Notes: generated by a model not told the origin, from the sequence alone. Shown: positions 35,760 to 45,428, numbered from the stretch's first letter. The stretch: 60,592 nt of DNA from an uncultured Acetatifactor sp. (GCA_910586835.1 CAJUJU010000017.1:1-60592), one strand, 5' to 3'. Made by a program: numbers and translations.

Positions 35760-37373
35760 TCAATTGCCGTTTGTCTTGAGGAATTCCAGCGCCTGCTTCT
35801 GCATCTCAGCATAAACAATGTCTGCACCTGCTGCCGTCATATGTTCCCTCAGCGCTGCGATATCAGCCACGGGATCATCGGTAAAGCCAAGACCAAGCAG
35901 CTTATAATCCGTGTTAAAGACATCGGTAATTGCAGCGATTTCGTTCTTTACGCTGCTGTCGTCAAACACGAATGTCTGATAACGTCTGCTGCGTGCGTTT
36001 TCCTTCCAGAGCTCGGTCAGCTCCTCCATGCCGGGAATACCACCTACAACAACACGCCAGTTTGCGTCGTTACGCACACCCCAGTTACAGTTGCTGTCAT
36101 AAGCATAGTTCGAGCTGGCGGGCAGAGAAACCAGTGCATTGTCACCGGAAGCTTCCCAGTGCTTGCCTTCGATACCAAAGCAGAACAGGCTGTTCACTTC
36201 GGGGTCATTGCGCAGATAGTCAAGCGCCATCAAAGCACGCTCAGGATTCTCGGACTTTGAGAAAATACTCATTCCGTTTGCCAGATAAGAGTTCAATACA
36301 GGCGGCACACCTTCCTGTGCGTCAAATACGCGAACGTCCCATTCCGGATGCTCTGTTGACATCTGTGCGTAGATGCTCTTTGCAGTATTTGCATTACACA
36401 GAGCCAGCGCGGATCTTCCGGCCTGGAAGCTCTCTGTGTTGTTCTGCGTGTTTACAACAGCGTTTTTGCTCCAGAAGCCTCTGTCCTTCCAATCCTTCAG
36501 GCGCTCGATAACTCCCAGGAACTGCTCCTGATCGTAATTGCCTTTCACCTGTGCAGTGTCATCCAGCTCGCTCACGCTGCCGATTGCCTGCCAGGTACCG
36601 ATGCCGGACACCTTCTCCTCGGACTCCCAGTTTGCCTTTTCCCACATACGGTCAAATACAAACAGCTTGTCATAATCAGATCCTACATCCAGAGGGATCA
36701 AAGTAGGCTCGTTTGCCACGATGGCATCCATGTAGGCTTCCGCCTCGTCCAGAGAAGCAACGGATTTGATGCCGTATTTGTCCATCAGATCGCCCCTTGC
36801 CATATAAACATAAGAAGTGATCTCCTTGTAGTTCATGGGAAGCATGAATACCTGGCCGTTTACCTTTGCCTGTTCCCACGCTTCGGGATAGATGGTCTCC
36901 GCAGTCATGGGCGCATAAGTGTCAAGCGCTTCCTGGGTAATCTCCCAGAAACCCTGCTTGGTTGCCTGTGCGTTGTAGAAACACCAGTCAGCCGTGTAAA
37001 TCATATCCCATTTCTCGCCGGAGGCAAAAATCAGGGAATACTTATCCTCATATTCGCCCCAGCTCATGAACTTCACATCGATGGTTGCATTGATTTCTGC
37101 CTTCAGTCTTTCATTGATCTTTTCAAACACCTCGTCATTGTCTACCGGACGGTCACCGATCAGATACATCGTCAACTTCACTTCCTTGGAAATGTCCGGT
37201 GTGTTTGCCTCACTCCCGTCAGGTGTCTCCGCGGAATCGGATACAGCCGGAGCGGAAGGCTCCGAAGAGTCAGGTGTAACAGAAGCCGCCGGCTCACTGC
37301 CGCAGCCGCTCAGGGTGCCAAGTCCCAGCAGCATGGCCAGGCACAGGGCGCTGAACCTTGTTTTTTTTCTCAT
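35760..37373 (-). CDS. extracellular sugar-binding lipoprotein of an ABC transporter (LipO-like)
   Basis: The protein has 537 residues, and AAGGAGGAAATATTT precedes the ATG. It has a lipoprotein signal with a GTLSGCGSEP lipobox (Cys near 24) and a Ser/Pro/Glu-rich linker. A large family 1-type solute-binding domain follows (KLTMYLIGDRPVDNDEVFEKINERL, WDMIYTADWCFYN). The length and the C-terminal region fit the LipO/DUF3502-type proteins that work with LplB and YtcP permeases and bind oligosaccharides. The permease genes are directly upstream in the same operon; no ATPase gene is here, which is usual, as a shared MsmX-type ATPase serves such transporters. Confidence 0.88.
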   Translation of the reverse strand: MRKKTRFSALCLAMLLGLGTLSGCGSEPAASVTPDSSEPSAPAVSDSAETPDGSEANTPDISKEVKLTMYLIGDRPVDNDEVFEKINERLKAEINATIDVKFMSWGEYEDKYSLIFASGEKWDMIYTADWCFYNAQATKQGFWEITQEALDTYAPMTAETIYPEAWEQAKVNGQVFMLPMNYKEITSYVYMARGDLMDKYGIKSVASLDEAEAYMDAIVANEPTLIPLDVGSDYDKLFVFDRMWEKANWESEEKVSGIGTWQAIGSVSELDDTAQVKGNYDQEQFLGVIERLKDWKDRGFWSKNAVVNTQNNTESFQAGRSALALCNANTAKSIYAQMSTEHPEWDVRVFDAQEGVPPVLNSYLANGMSIFSKSENPERALMALDYLRNDPEVNSLFCFGIEGKHWEASGDNALVSLPASSNYAYDSNCNWGVRNDANWRVVVGGIPGMEELTELWKENARSRRYQTFVFDDSSVKNEIAAITDVFNTDYKLLGLGFTDDPVADIAALREHMTAAGADIVYAEMQKQALEFLKTNGN

Positions 37374-37449
37374 AAATATTTCCTCCTTTTTTGGATAGGG
37401 TTATATAAAAATTCTGACGAATTTTATACCGTGTTTCAATTGTTGGTTT

Positions 37450-38364
37450 TTACCCCTTCACCGCACCGATGGTAACGCCTTTCACAAAATACTTCTGCAG
37501 GAAAGGATACAGCAGGATAATGGGGCCCGTTGCAACTACTGTCATTGCCAGCTTCATGGGCTCACTGGGCACATCGCTTGCAGGTATACCGCTTCTTGCG
37601 GCAGCCGCGTTCATGGCCTGCGCTTTGGTGAGAATATTGTTTAAGAAGTACTGCAGCGGGTACATACTCCGTTTGCTCTCGTCCAGAAACAGCATTGCGT
37701 TGTACCAGTCATTCCAGTAATTCAGGGCAATAAACAGTCCCACTGTGGCCAGCCCCGCCTTTGACAGCGGCAGTGCAATATTCAGATAAATTCTGAAATC
37801 TCCTGCGCCGTCCAGCTTTGCCGATTCGTACAATGCCTCGGGAATGCTCATCATGTAGCTTTTCAAAATCAGCAGATAGGTTACGTTAATCAGAATCGGC
37901 AGGATCAACGCTATCACACTGTTATGAAAGTGCAGATACTTTGTGTTGAAAATGTACCAGGGCACCAGTCCGCCTCCGAAAACAGAGGTAAAGTAAAAGA
38001 AAAAGGAAACCTGATACCGATACCGGAAATCCCGGTTTGCAAGCACATAAGCCGCCATACTGGTAAGCCACAGCCCCAGCAAAGTCCCTGTCACCGTGAC
38101 GAAAATCGTTACGCCATATGCCCGCAGAAGCTCTTCCGGAATTCTGAACAGCATTTTGTATGCGTCAAAGGAGATCTTCTCCGGAAGCAGGCTGTAGCCA
38201 TGCAGCTGAATGGCATACTGTTCCGACACGGATCCGCTCAATACCAGAAGAAACGGCAGCAGACACGCCAGCGAAAGGGCTCCCAGTATCACATAGGAAA
38301 GTATATTAAATACGATGCGGTCCCGACCGATTGGCTTTTTACTCTGATGTTTTACGCCAGCCAT
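37450..38364 (-). CDS. carbohydrate ABC transporter permease (YtcP/LacG-like)
   Basis: The protein has about 304 residues from the second ATG (38364), which has GGGAG at 9 bases; an ATG at 38370 is three bases from the same site. Six membrane segments and the EAA loop (IPEALYESAKLDGAGDFRIYLNIALPLSKAGLATV) mark an inner-membrane permease. The C-terminus PFLQKYFVKGVTIGAVKG is typical of YtcP. It forms the channel with the LplB-like partner encoded just upstream. Confidence 0.9.
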   Translation of the reverse strand: MAGVKHQSKKPIGRDRIVFNILSYVILGALSLACLLPFLLVLSGSVSEQYAIQLHGYSLLPEKISFDAYKMLFRIPEELLRAYGVTIFVTVTGTLLGLWLTSMAAYVLANRDFRYRYQVSFFFYFTSVFGGGLVPWYIFNTKYLHFHNSVIALILPILINVTYLLILKSYMMSIPEALYESAKLDGAGDFRIYLNIALPLSKAGLATVGLFIALNYWNDWYNAMLFLDESKRSMYPLQYFLNNILTKAQAMNAAAARSGIPASDVPSEPMKLAMTVVATGPIILLYPFLQKYFVKGVTIGAVKG

Positions 38365-38422
38365 AAACATGTTCTCCCTTCTGTCCTAACCTTCATTACT
38401 GCTCTTCTGATTATGCAGCTGT

Positions 38423-39349
38423 TTAGAACAGCGCATATTCAGGCTCTACCTTTTTCACTGCATAATTCGCAAGCAATACCAGAACAAAGGATAATCCCGA
38501 CTGATACAGTCCTGCCGCACTGGTCATTCCAAACTCCTGAAGCTCAAGCAGGGAACGCGTCACATAAGTGTCAATGACATCCGTCACCTCTATCACCATG
38601 GGATTATTTCCGGTCACCTGCCAGAACATCTGGAAGTCACCCTTCATGATCGTTCCGATTGCCATCAGGAACAGAATCACCACAGTAGGGCGTATGCAGG
38701 GCAGTGTTATGTGCCTGATCTTCTGCCACATGGTTGCGCCGTCCAGGTCTGCCGCCTCAAACATTTCTCCGTCGATGCTGACGATGCTCGCCAGATACAT
38801 AACCGTTCCATATCCCACATTTTTAAAGGCGCTGACCGCTATCAGAATCACCGGCCAGACCGCCTTGTTGGAATATACATCCAAAGGCTGGGCCCCCAGG
38901 TTTCTCAGAAAGGTATTCACCGCGCCGAATTCATAATTGAACATATTGTATATGAACGCGCCCACCACAACCCAGGAGATAAAATAAGGAAAGAACATAA
39001 CAGACTGCGTAATCCTCTTAAAGTATTTCCCCGCCAGCTCGCTAAGCAGTATGGCACAGGTAATCTGCAGCAGCGTATTCACGCACAGAAACGCAATATT
39101 GTAGAGAATGGTGTTTCTCGTTGTGATCCAGGCCTTCCCCGACCGAAAGAAGTATTCAAAATTTCTGAATCCGGCCCAGGGACTGCCGAAAATACCGTCG
39201 TGATAATTGAATTCCTTGAAAGCCAGCACAATTCCCGCCATGGGAATATAACACATTAAAATTACTACAACCGCAGCCGGCAGAATCATGAGCCACTTTA
39301 CGCGATTGTCCTTCAGGTCACGCAAAAACGGGTGTGTGGTCTTTTTCAT
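38423..39349 (-). CDS. carbohydrate ABC transporter permease (LplB-like)
   Basis: The protein has about 308 residues; the ATG at 39349 is 7 bases after GGAGG and preferred to the ATG at 39355. It has six membrane helices, and the EAA loop reads GEMFEAADLDGATMWQKIRHITLPCIRPTVVIL. The end AVKKVEPEYALF is characteristic of LplB-type permeases. It is the first gene of the minus-strand sugar operon, with a good promoter and a 17-base tandem repeat upstream. Confidence 0.9.
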   Translation of the reverse strand: MKKTTHPFLRDLKDNRVKWLMILPAAVVVILMCYIPMAGIVLAFKEFNYHDGIFGSPWAGFRNFEYFFRSGKAWITTRNTILYNIAFLCVNTLLQITCAILLSELAGKYFKRITQSVMFFPYFISWVVVGAFIYNMFNYEFGAVNTFLRNLGAQPLDVYSNKAVWPVILIAVSAFKNVGYGTVMYLASIVSIDGEMFEAADLDGATMWQKIRHITLPCIRPTVVILFLMAIGTIMKGDFQMFWQVTGNNPMVIEVTDVIDTYVTRSLLELQEFGMTSAAGLYQSGLSFVLVLLANYAVKKVEPEYALF

Positions 39350-39378
39350 CGCCATTCCTCCATACGTTCCATTCTATC

Positions 39379-39412
39379 GTTTTATTGCATTCCGTGTTGT
39401 ATTGCATTCCGT
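39379..39412. repeat. two 17-bp tandem copies at the sugar operon start site
   Basis: GTTTTATTGCATTCCGT (39379-39395) is followed directly by GTTGTATTGCATTCCGT (39396-39412), 16 of 17 bases the same. The pair begins about 5 bases downstream of the predicted transcription start of the lplB operon, which suggests an operator, not chance. Confidence 0.7.
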
Positions 39413-39423
39413 CAACTTTGATG

Positions 39424-39452
39424 ATTTTATCCTAACAAAATAATGCTGTAAA
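39424..39452 (-). promoter_or_regulatory. promoter of the LplB-YtcP-LipO-glycosidase operon
   Basis: TTTACA (39447-39452) and TAAAAT (39424-39429) on the minus strand with a 17-base spacer, about 75 bases before the lplB-like start. Confidence 0.65.
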
Positions 39453-39592
39453 AACAACGGGACAATATTTTGAAAAGAGGGTAACTTTATGTTCTTTGTC
39501 TAATTTTCCACTTTCAAAGGTGAATCAGCTTGAATTTTTGTCATATTTTATATATGATTGAATCAGGGATTGTAAATTATGAGGTGTATATC

Positions 39593-40711
39593 ATGAATTT
39601 TACCGTATTGATTGTTGATGATGAAGCAATGCCCCGCACTGTTCTGCGGGAACATATTCCCTGGGAAGAGCTCTCTGTCACAAAGGTTTGTCTTGCCACT
39701 GACGGAGCGGAAGCCGTAGAACAGGCGCGCAGGTTTCAGCCGGATATTATCATCAGCGACATCAAAATGCCGCGTCTGAACGGACTGGAAATGGCCGCCG
39801 CCGTGCGGGAATTCCTGCCGGCCTGTCAGTTTATCTTCCTGAGCGGCTATTCCGATAAAGAATATCTGAAAAGCGCCATCCGCCTGAGGGCCGCAAGCTA
39901 TGTGGAAAAGCCGCTGAACCTGGATGAGATTACCGCCACCGTCAGAGAGGTTACCGGAGAACTGCAGCGCCAGGCAAAGCCCTCTGCGGAAGAATTGTTC
40001 TTTCATGGGGAGCACGGTTCGGACAAGACACGGAATGACAAGCCATTAAATAAAGATAGCTTCGATGCCGGAGAAACCTTCCACAGCCGGCTGGATCATC
40101 TGATCCGGCAAAACAAAAAAGAAGATACCTTCGTTGCGCTGAGAAGACTGTATGAAGAAGCCAGCCGATGCGAGGGAACGCCTCCGGAATCCCTGCGTCA
40201 TTTATACTGCAGGATTCTCTTTCTTTTTTTACATGCCGCCGAGAGCCGCAATATCCGCACGCTCACCGCCTAGACCGACCGTCTGTTATATACCGTGTCA
40301 AAGCAGGAAACCCTTGCGGGCCTGCGGAATATTCTGCTGCAGACGGCTCAGGAGTATTTTAATGCTCAAGGGATCTCCTGTCCGGATATTTACACACAGG
40401 TGGAGGAGTATCTTGAGAGCCATTACCGCGACTGTTCACTTACGATTCAGGCGGTGGCCGGTAATCTTGGATTCACCAATACCTACCTTTGCGCTGCCTA
40501 TAAAAAAAGCTGCGGCAAGACCATCAACCAGCGTCTGACGGAAATTCGGCTTTTTCACGCAAAGGAACTGCTTACCGCCACAAGCTGCAAGCTATATGAA
40601 GTGGCAAACAACGTGGGTTACCAGGACGGCAAATATTTTGTCAAGCTGTTCACCCGTGAAACCGGGCTGTCGCCCAGAGAGTACCAGCGGAGGCATGCCT
40701 ATGAGGAATAA
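39593..40711 (+). pseudogene. YesN-like AraC-type response regulator, interrupted by an in-frame TAG
   Basis: The ATG at 39593 follows GAGGTG. Residues 1-120 are a receiver domain (VLIVDDEAMPR, phospho-acceptor in IIISDIKMPRLNG, Lys in SYVEKPLNL). A TAG at 40271-40273 ends this frame after 226 residues, but the same frame continues without another stop to 40711. It encodes the rest of the linker and a complete AraC-type HTH pair (VAGNLGFTNTYLCAAYKKSCG, VANNVGYQDGKYFVKLF). An unbroken gene would give 372 residues with one more residue at the TAG. So either a nonsense mutation has split the gene, TAG is read through, or there is a base error. It adjoins the YesM-like kinase. Confidence 0.85.
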
Positions 40712-42521
40712 GCTTCGGCGGTGGCTGCTGTGGTCCACCGACTGCGGAAGGCTTGGCAACAAGCTGATGTGTATTTATTTTCTGCTGATTGTCCTTCCCC
40801 TTGGGATGTTTTCCTTCTACGCCTATGTGCGTGTCAAAAACATGGTGCAGGAGCAGACCTTCTCCGCTGCGCAGAACGCGTTCGACGACACCTGTATGTC
40901 TCTGGAACGTCTTCTCGGCCGGTTGGACGGAGTTATCGACATCCTTTCCACAGACCCCCTGGTTTATATGATGGCATCCAACGACCCCCGGGACTACACC
41001 TATATTCACCGGCTGGAGGATTCCAACCAGCTTGCCACCACCTTTGAATATCTCTGCATGCTTGCGGACGTGGATCTCATCCGGCTTTATGTGAACAATG
41101 ATTATTCCTATTCCAACACCATGACCAACATCGTCCGGATCGACCAGGTGGAGCACAGCAGCTGGTATCAGACCGCAGCAGGGGGCAGCGGACGCCTGTG
41201 GTGCGCTCCCTCCGACTTTGAGGATGCCCTCGACGAAGCGGAACGGCACTGTTTTTCTTCCGTGCAGATTATCTACAATCCCCGCAATGTGAAAGAGCCT
41301 CTGGCGATTCTCCGTGCGGATCTGGACGCCCGACGTGTGGAGCAGCTTATCACCGGAACATCCGTCACGGAAAACGGATTATTGCTGCTTTTACGCGGGG
41401 ACGATATACTTTTCTCTTCCGATGCCGATCCCTCTGTATCTCATGTGGATGCCCTGGTAAGACAGGCGCAGGAGCACACCTCAGACGCATGGGAGACACT
41501 TCAGGCCGACGGCACGGAATATTATGTCCGCTGCCGGGAAATCGGGCCTTCCGGTTGGCATATTGCCAGCATTCTGCCTCACCGGGACGTCTTCCGGCTG
41601 AGCCGCGAGCTGAGCCTGGAGATGCTTGCCATTGTCATATCCGTAGCTCTGGCCGCCTATTTGCTGGCATATCTGATCAGCCAGTCCACCCTGAAGCGTA
41701 TTTCTCAGCTTGCCAAAACCATGCAGGCCGTGGAAAAGGGAAATGTGTCGGTGCGACTGGAACCCTCCGGCAACGACGAAATCGCGCAGCTGATGGGGAG
41801 TTTTAATCAGATGATGGATCAGGTGGACGCTTTGATGGAAGAACGGGTAGAACATGGCCGCCAGATCAAGAATCTGGAACTGAAGGCGCTGCAGGCTCAG
41901 ATCAATCCTCACTTCCTATATAACTCCCTGGATCTGATCAACTGCACCGCCATCAACCGCAATGTGCCGGAGATCAGCCGCATGGTCAACGCCCTGGGGA
42001 AATTTTACCGCCTGTCTCTCAGCAAGGGACGGGAAGTCATTTCTCTGGCCGACGAGCTGCGGCATGCAAAGCTTTATGTGGAGATCCAGAACCTGCGCTT
42101 TGAAAACCGCATCCTGACAGAGTGGGAGACAGACCCTGCGGCGGAACGTTGTCAGATTATCAAGATTGTTCTGCAGCCCATTCTGGAAAACGCCATTCTG
42201 CACGGTATTTTTGAAAAACCGTCAAAGGGCGGACATCTGAAGATAAAAGTGCGGCGCTGTGCAGACGGCATCCGCATTGCAGTGGAAGATGACGGCGTTG
42301 GGATGGATGAGGCTACCCTTCTCGCCGTATTTTCCGGGACAGTTCCCTCCGGAAATACGATCACCTCCGGCGGCTACGGCATCCGCAACATTCAGGAACG
42401 GTTGCTTCTGGCCTACGGCGCCCCCTACGGTCTGTCCTGTGAAAGCCGTCCGGGAAAGGGAACCACAGTTACCGTACATATTCCGGAAATTATTCCGGAA
42501 GAAAATCAGGAGGAATTTTAA
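40701..42521 (+). CDS. YesM-type sensor histidine kinase
   Basis: The protein has 606 residues; the ATG at 40701 overlaps the end of the response-regulator frame and has CGGAGG in front. It has a membrane helix at residues 22-40, an extracellular sensor (residues 45-300), a second helix (LEMLAIVISVALAAYLLAYLI) and HAMP. The His_kinase block is QINPHFLYNSLDLIN with the phosphorylated His, followed by the N box PILENAILHGIF, DDGVGMDEATL and GGYGIRNIQERLLL. It would phosphorylate the YesN-like regulator before it and thus control the divergent sugar operon. Confidence 0.93.
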   Translation: MRNKLRRWLLWSTDCGRLGNKLMCIYFLLIVLPLGMFSFYAYVRVKNMVQEQTFSAAQNAFDDTCMSLERLLGRLDGVIDILSTDPLVYMMASNDPRDYTYIHRLEDSNQLATTFEYLCMLADVDLIRLYVNNDYSYSNTMTNIVRIDQVEHSSWYQTAAGGSGRLWCAPSDFEDALDEAERHCFSSVQIIYNPRNVKEPLAILRADLDARRVEQLITGTSVTENGLLLLLRGDDILFSSDADPSVSHVDALVRQAQEHTSDAWETLQADGTEYYVRCREIGPSGWHIASILPHRDVFRLSRELSLEMLAIVISVALAAYLLAYLISQSTLKRISQLAKTMQAVEKGNVSVRLEPSGNDEIAQLMGSFNQMMDQVDALMEERVEHGRQIKNLELKALQAQINPHFLYNSLDLINCTAINRNVPEISRMVNALGKFYRLSLSKGREVISLADELRHAKLYVEIQNLRFENRILTEWETDPAAERCQIIKIVLQPILENAILHGIFEKPSKGGHLKIKVRRCADGIRIAVEDDGVGMDEATLLAVFSGTVPSGNTITSGGYGIRNIQERLLLAYGAPYGLSCESRPGKGTTVTVHIPEIIPEENQEEF

Positions 42522-44120
42522 ATGTTGCAATTTTCTGTTTTTAACGACACCGATTGGCTCTATCCCGATTCGGAACACAATACGCATACCGAAATCGCCC
42601 TGCAGCTTCCCCGGGGAGGCCACGACGGCGTGCAGCTGCTTGTGGACGCCCCCCACACACAGGTATCCGTATCCTATGATCCGGAGACTTTCCAACATTC
42701 CGGCAACGGCTCCGGCCCCGTGGTACAGCTGTATCGGCTGATTCCCATCGGGGTAAACGAAAATACCTCTCCCAAGCTGATGACCACCACCGATTATGAG
42801 AGCTGCCGGGAATATGTCACCCGCAAGGCACCCTTTGAGGTCTACGATGCCCTGCAGCCTTTTGACGGGGAAATCCCGGAGGGTGGAAGGTTCGCCCTGT
42901 ATCTTTGTGCGGAGTCCTTCCCCGAAGCACTCCCCGGCGTCTATTCCGGCACCCTTACAATCAAAGCATCCGGCGGCGAGACCCGGATTCCCGTCCGCTG
43001 TACCGTGCATACCCCCGTTGTTCCCGCCCTGTCCGAAGCCCGTCTGGGCATGTTGAACTTTTTTGACTATGACGGACTTGCCTCCCAGCATCAGACCGTC
43101 AAAGGCAGCGATGCGTACTGGGAAAGCTTCCGCCAATATGTCCGGGCACAGATCCGGATGCGCTGCACTCATATCCTGCTGCCCCCCGGGGAGGCCGTGT
43201 ATCAGGACAACGTACTCACCGGATTTGATTTTTCCATGGCCCGGCGCGCCGGACAGATTGCCATGGAGGAGGGCGCCGTCAGACTGTGCGGCGGCCATAT
43301 GGCACATTGGCACGAATGGGACGACGCCGAATACTATCCCAACTGGGATCAGACCACCGGCATCACCACCCCCCAGGGCTATCTGCAGATGCGGCTTTAT
43401 TTTTCAACCTGGGCGCAGGTTGTCCGGGAAAACGGCTGGGAGGGCTGCATGACGCAGGCTCTTGCCGACGAACCCCAGACTCATAACGACAAGACTTATC
43501 GCGTGCTTGCCTCCATGTTCCGGAAGTTTTTGCCGAATGTGCCCATTATCGACGCGGTGGAGACCGTCAATCTGGGCGGCGGCATTGATATCTGGGTGCC
43601 GAAGCAGGACACCTATGAAAAATGGAAAAAAGAATATGAGACCCTGCAGGCCGCAGGGGAAGAAATGTGGTTTTATACCTGTGCCTTTCCGGCAGGCCCT
43701 GCCATGAACCGCAGCATGGATCTGCCCCTTACCGTCAGCCGCGTCGTGCTGTGGATGGGTGCGCTCTACCGCCTGTCCGGCTTCCTGCACTGGGGATTCA
43801 ATTACTACATCGGAGAGGATATCTGGCACAGCGCCTGCTGTCCCCACAAGGGAGCGCTCCTGCCCGCGGGAGATGCCCATATTGTATACCCGGGAGACAA
43901 CGGCGGCCCGTGGCGCAGTATGCGCTTTGAGGCCCAGCGCGGCGGCGCAGAAGATTATGAACTGCTGGTGCAGGCCATAGCCCTTGCTCCGGATCAGACC
44001 GACGCGTTGATCCGAAGCGTCTGCACTACCTTCCGGGACTATGTGCGAAGCGGCGAAGAAGTCTCCGCCGCCAGACAAAAATTATTGGAACTTTTAGAAG
44101 AGAAGAGCAAAGCCCTGTAA
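42522..44120 (+). CDS. DUF4091-type glycoside hydrolase-like protein
   Basis: The protein has 532 residues; the ATG directly follows the histidine kinase TAA, with CAGGAGG in front, so the two are co-transcribed. There is no signal peptide. An N-terminal beta-rich part (FALYLCAESFPEALPGVYSGTL) and a TIM-barrel-like part with ALADEPQTHNDKTYRVLASMF are seen. The C-terminal DUF4091 block follows: LHWGFNYYIGEDIW, HIVYPGDNGGPWRSMRFEAQRGGAEDYELL. Proteins of this type act on sugars in Firmicutes and Bacteroides clusters; the exact reaction is not known. Being cytoplasmic, it would act on imported oligosaccharides. Confidence 0.8.
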   Translation: MLQFSVFNDTDWLYPDSEHNTHTEIALQLPRGGHDGVQLLVDAPHTQVSVSYDPETFQHSGNGSGPVVQLYRLIPIGVNENTSPKLMTTTDYESCREYVTRKAPFEVYDALQPFDGEIPEGGRFALYLCAESFPEALPGVYSGTLTIKASGGETRIPVRCTVHTPVVPALSEARLGMLNFFDYDGLASQHQTVKGSDAYWESFRQYVRAQIRMRCTHILLPPGEAVYQDNVLTGFDFSMARRAGQIAMEEGAVRLCGGHMAHWHEWDDAEYYPNWDQTTGITTPQGYLQMRLYFSTWAQVVRENGWEGCMTQALADEPQTHNDKTYRVLASMFRKFLPNVPIIDAVETVNLGGGIDIWVPKQDTYEKWKKEYETLQAAGEEMWFYTCAFPAGPAMNRSMDLPLTVSRVVLWMGALYRLSGFLHWGFNYYIGEDIWHSACCPHKGALLPAGDAHIVYPGDNGGPWRSMRFEAQRGGAEDYELLVQAIALAPDQTDALIRSVCTTFRDYVRSGEEVSAARQKLLELLEEKSKAL

Positions 44121-44144
44121 AGAAAACGTCCTTTCTCCCTTCTC

Positions 44145-45167
44145 TTACCGATCCATTTCCGCAATACGCCCGGTGGATTTGTGCTCACGGATAATTCCCT
44201 CAATCTCCTTTAAATCCGTGCTGAGCAAGTCCCCGGGAATTGTATTTTTCAGTGCGCTTACCGCGTTTCCGTATTCCAGCGCTTTCCGGCAGTCCCCCTC
44301 ATGGGACAGCAGTCCGTACAATACTCCCGATATATACGCGTCTCCGCTTCCGATCCTGTCCACCACCTCGATGTCGCTGTAGGGGGCTTCCTCATAGAAT
44401 CTGTCCTCCTTCGCGCTGTAGATCATGGAGCCGAAGGTGTGGCGTTTGGGACTGTGCACCACCCGCTGCGTGGATGCCACAATGGAAATCGGATACTCCC
44501 GGGCAAAGCTTTTCATAATATCCTTCGCATCTCCCTCCTTCAAAAAGGTCAGGCGGGCAGTGTCCTCGGAACAGAAAAAGATATCCACCCAGGGCAGAAT
44601 GGCCTCGATGCACTCCTTCGCCTCCGCCCCCGTCCACAGATTCCCCCGGAAATTGACGTCAAAGGAGATCAAAGCGCCGTGCTCCTTGAATCGCTTTATC
44701 ATCTCCACCGTCGTCTCCCGCACCCGGGGGCTCAGGGCCAGCGTGATACCGCTGGTGTGAAAACACCTGGCAGCGCCAAACAGCTTCTCATCGTAGTCGC
44801 TCACCGAAAGCTTATTCATGGATGTATTCTTCCTGTCGTAGACAATGCGGGGCTTGCGGGGATAGGCCCCGTTTTCATAATAATACACCCCCAGTCTCGC
44901 ATCCCTGCTGTCGTCATACACCAGATAATCATCGCTGACGCCGCAGAGACGAACCCTGTTTTTAATATACATCCCCAGATCGTTGGCGGGCAGCTTGGAT
45001 ATGATGCCGCAGCGCAGGCCCAGCATGGCTGCTCCCGTGGCGGAGTTCAGCTCCGCTCCTCCCGCCTGCTTGCTCAGGGTGTCGCCCCTGGTGATCCGCT
45101 CATTGTCCGGCGGCGACAGTCTCAGCATGATCTCACCCAGGGAAATTAAGTCAAAGTCTTTTTTCAT
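44145..45167 (-). CDS. PfkB-family sugar kinase, 2-dehydro-3-deoxygluconokinase-like
   Basis: The protein has 340 residues, and GAGAGGG precedes the ATG. The PfkB features are GGAELNSATGAAMLGL near residue 35, the anion hole and catalytic base in VVDRIGSGDAYISG near residue 270, and FDVNFRGNLW. The N-terminus SLGEIMLRLSPPDNERI is like KdgK. If so it phosphorylates 2-keto-3-deoxygluconate, which would point to uronic acid or polygalacturonide use; other ketose substrates are possible. It converges on the DUF4091 gene with 24 bases between the stops. Confidence 0.8.
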   Translation of the reverse strand: MKKDFDLISLGEIMLRLSPPDNERITRGDTLSKQAGGAELNSATGAAMLGLRCGIISKLPANDLGMYIKNRVRLCGVSDDYLVYDDSRDARLGVYYYENGAYPRKPRIVYDRKNTSMNKLSVSDYDEKLFGAARCFHTSGITLALSPRVRETTVEMIKRFKEHGALISFDVNFRGNLWTGAEAKECIEAILPWVDIFFCSEDTARLTFLKEGDAKDIMKSFAREYPISIVASTQRVVHSPKRHTFGSMIYSAKEDRFYEEAPYSDIEVVDRIGSGDAYISGVLYGLLSHEGDCRKALEYGNAVSALKNTIPGDLLSTDLKEIEGIIREHKSTGRIAEMDR

Positions 45168-45317
45168 AAGAAGAGCCCTCTCTTTTCCGAATTGTCATTC
45201 CGTATTTTCAAAATGTCGTACCCCCGCCCCTTCCTTCCGGGAAACGGCGGCCTGATTCTCCTGCTATCATAACACATGTCCACCCGAGAAAAAAGAGAAG
45301 CCCCGCTAATTAAAAAT

Positions 45318-45422
45318 TTAACATTCCTCCAGATACTCCAGATATTCCTCCTCCGTGGCGAACAGCATGTAGGCTCCCTCCACATACCCCATATAACCGC
45401 TGGCTGTACTGTATCCTTTCAT
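45318..45422 (-). CDS. 34-residue conserved-looking small protein
   Basis: It reads MKGYSTASGYMGYVEGAYML, then FATEEEYLEYLEEC and a stop. A perfect AGGAGG lies 9 bases before the ATG, and the aromatic/acidic pattern resembles small proteins I have seen in Lachnospiraceae genomes, without a known role. No signal or membrane segment. It lies between mfd and the sugar kinase gene. The ribosome binding site is contained in a 15-bp hairpin described separately, so translation may be controlled. Confidence 0.65.
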   Translation of the reverse strand: MKGYSTASGYMGYVEGAYMLFATEEEYLEYLEEC

Positions 45423-45428
45423 AAAATT

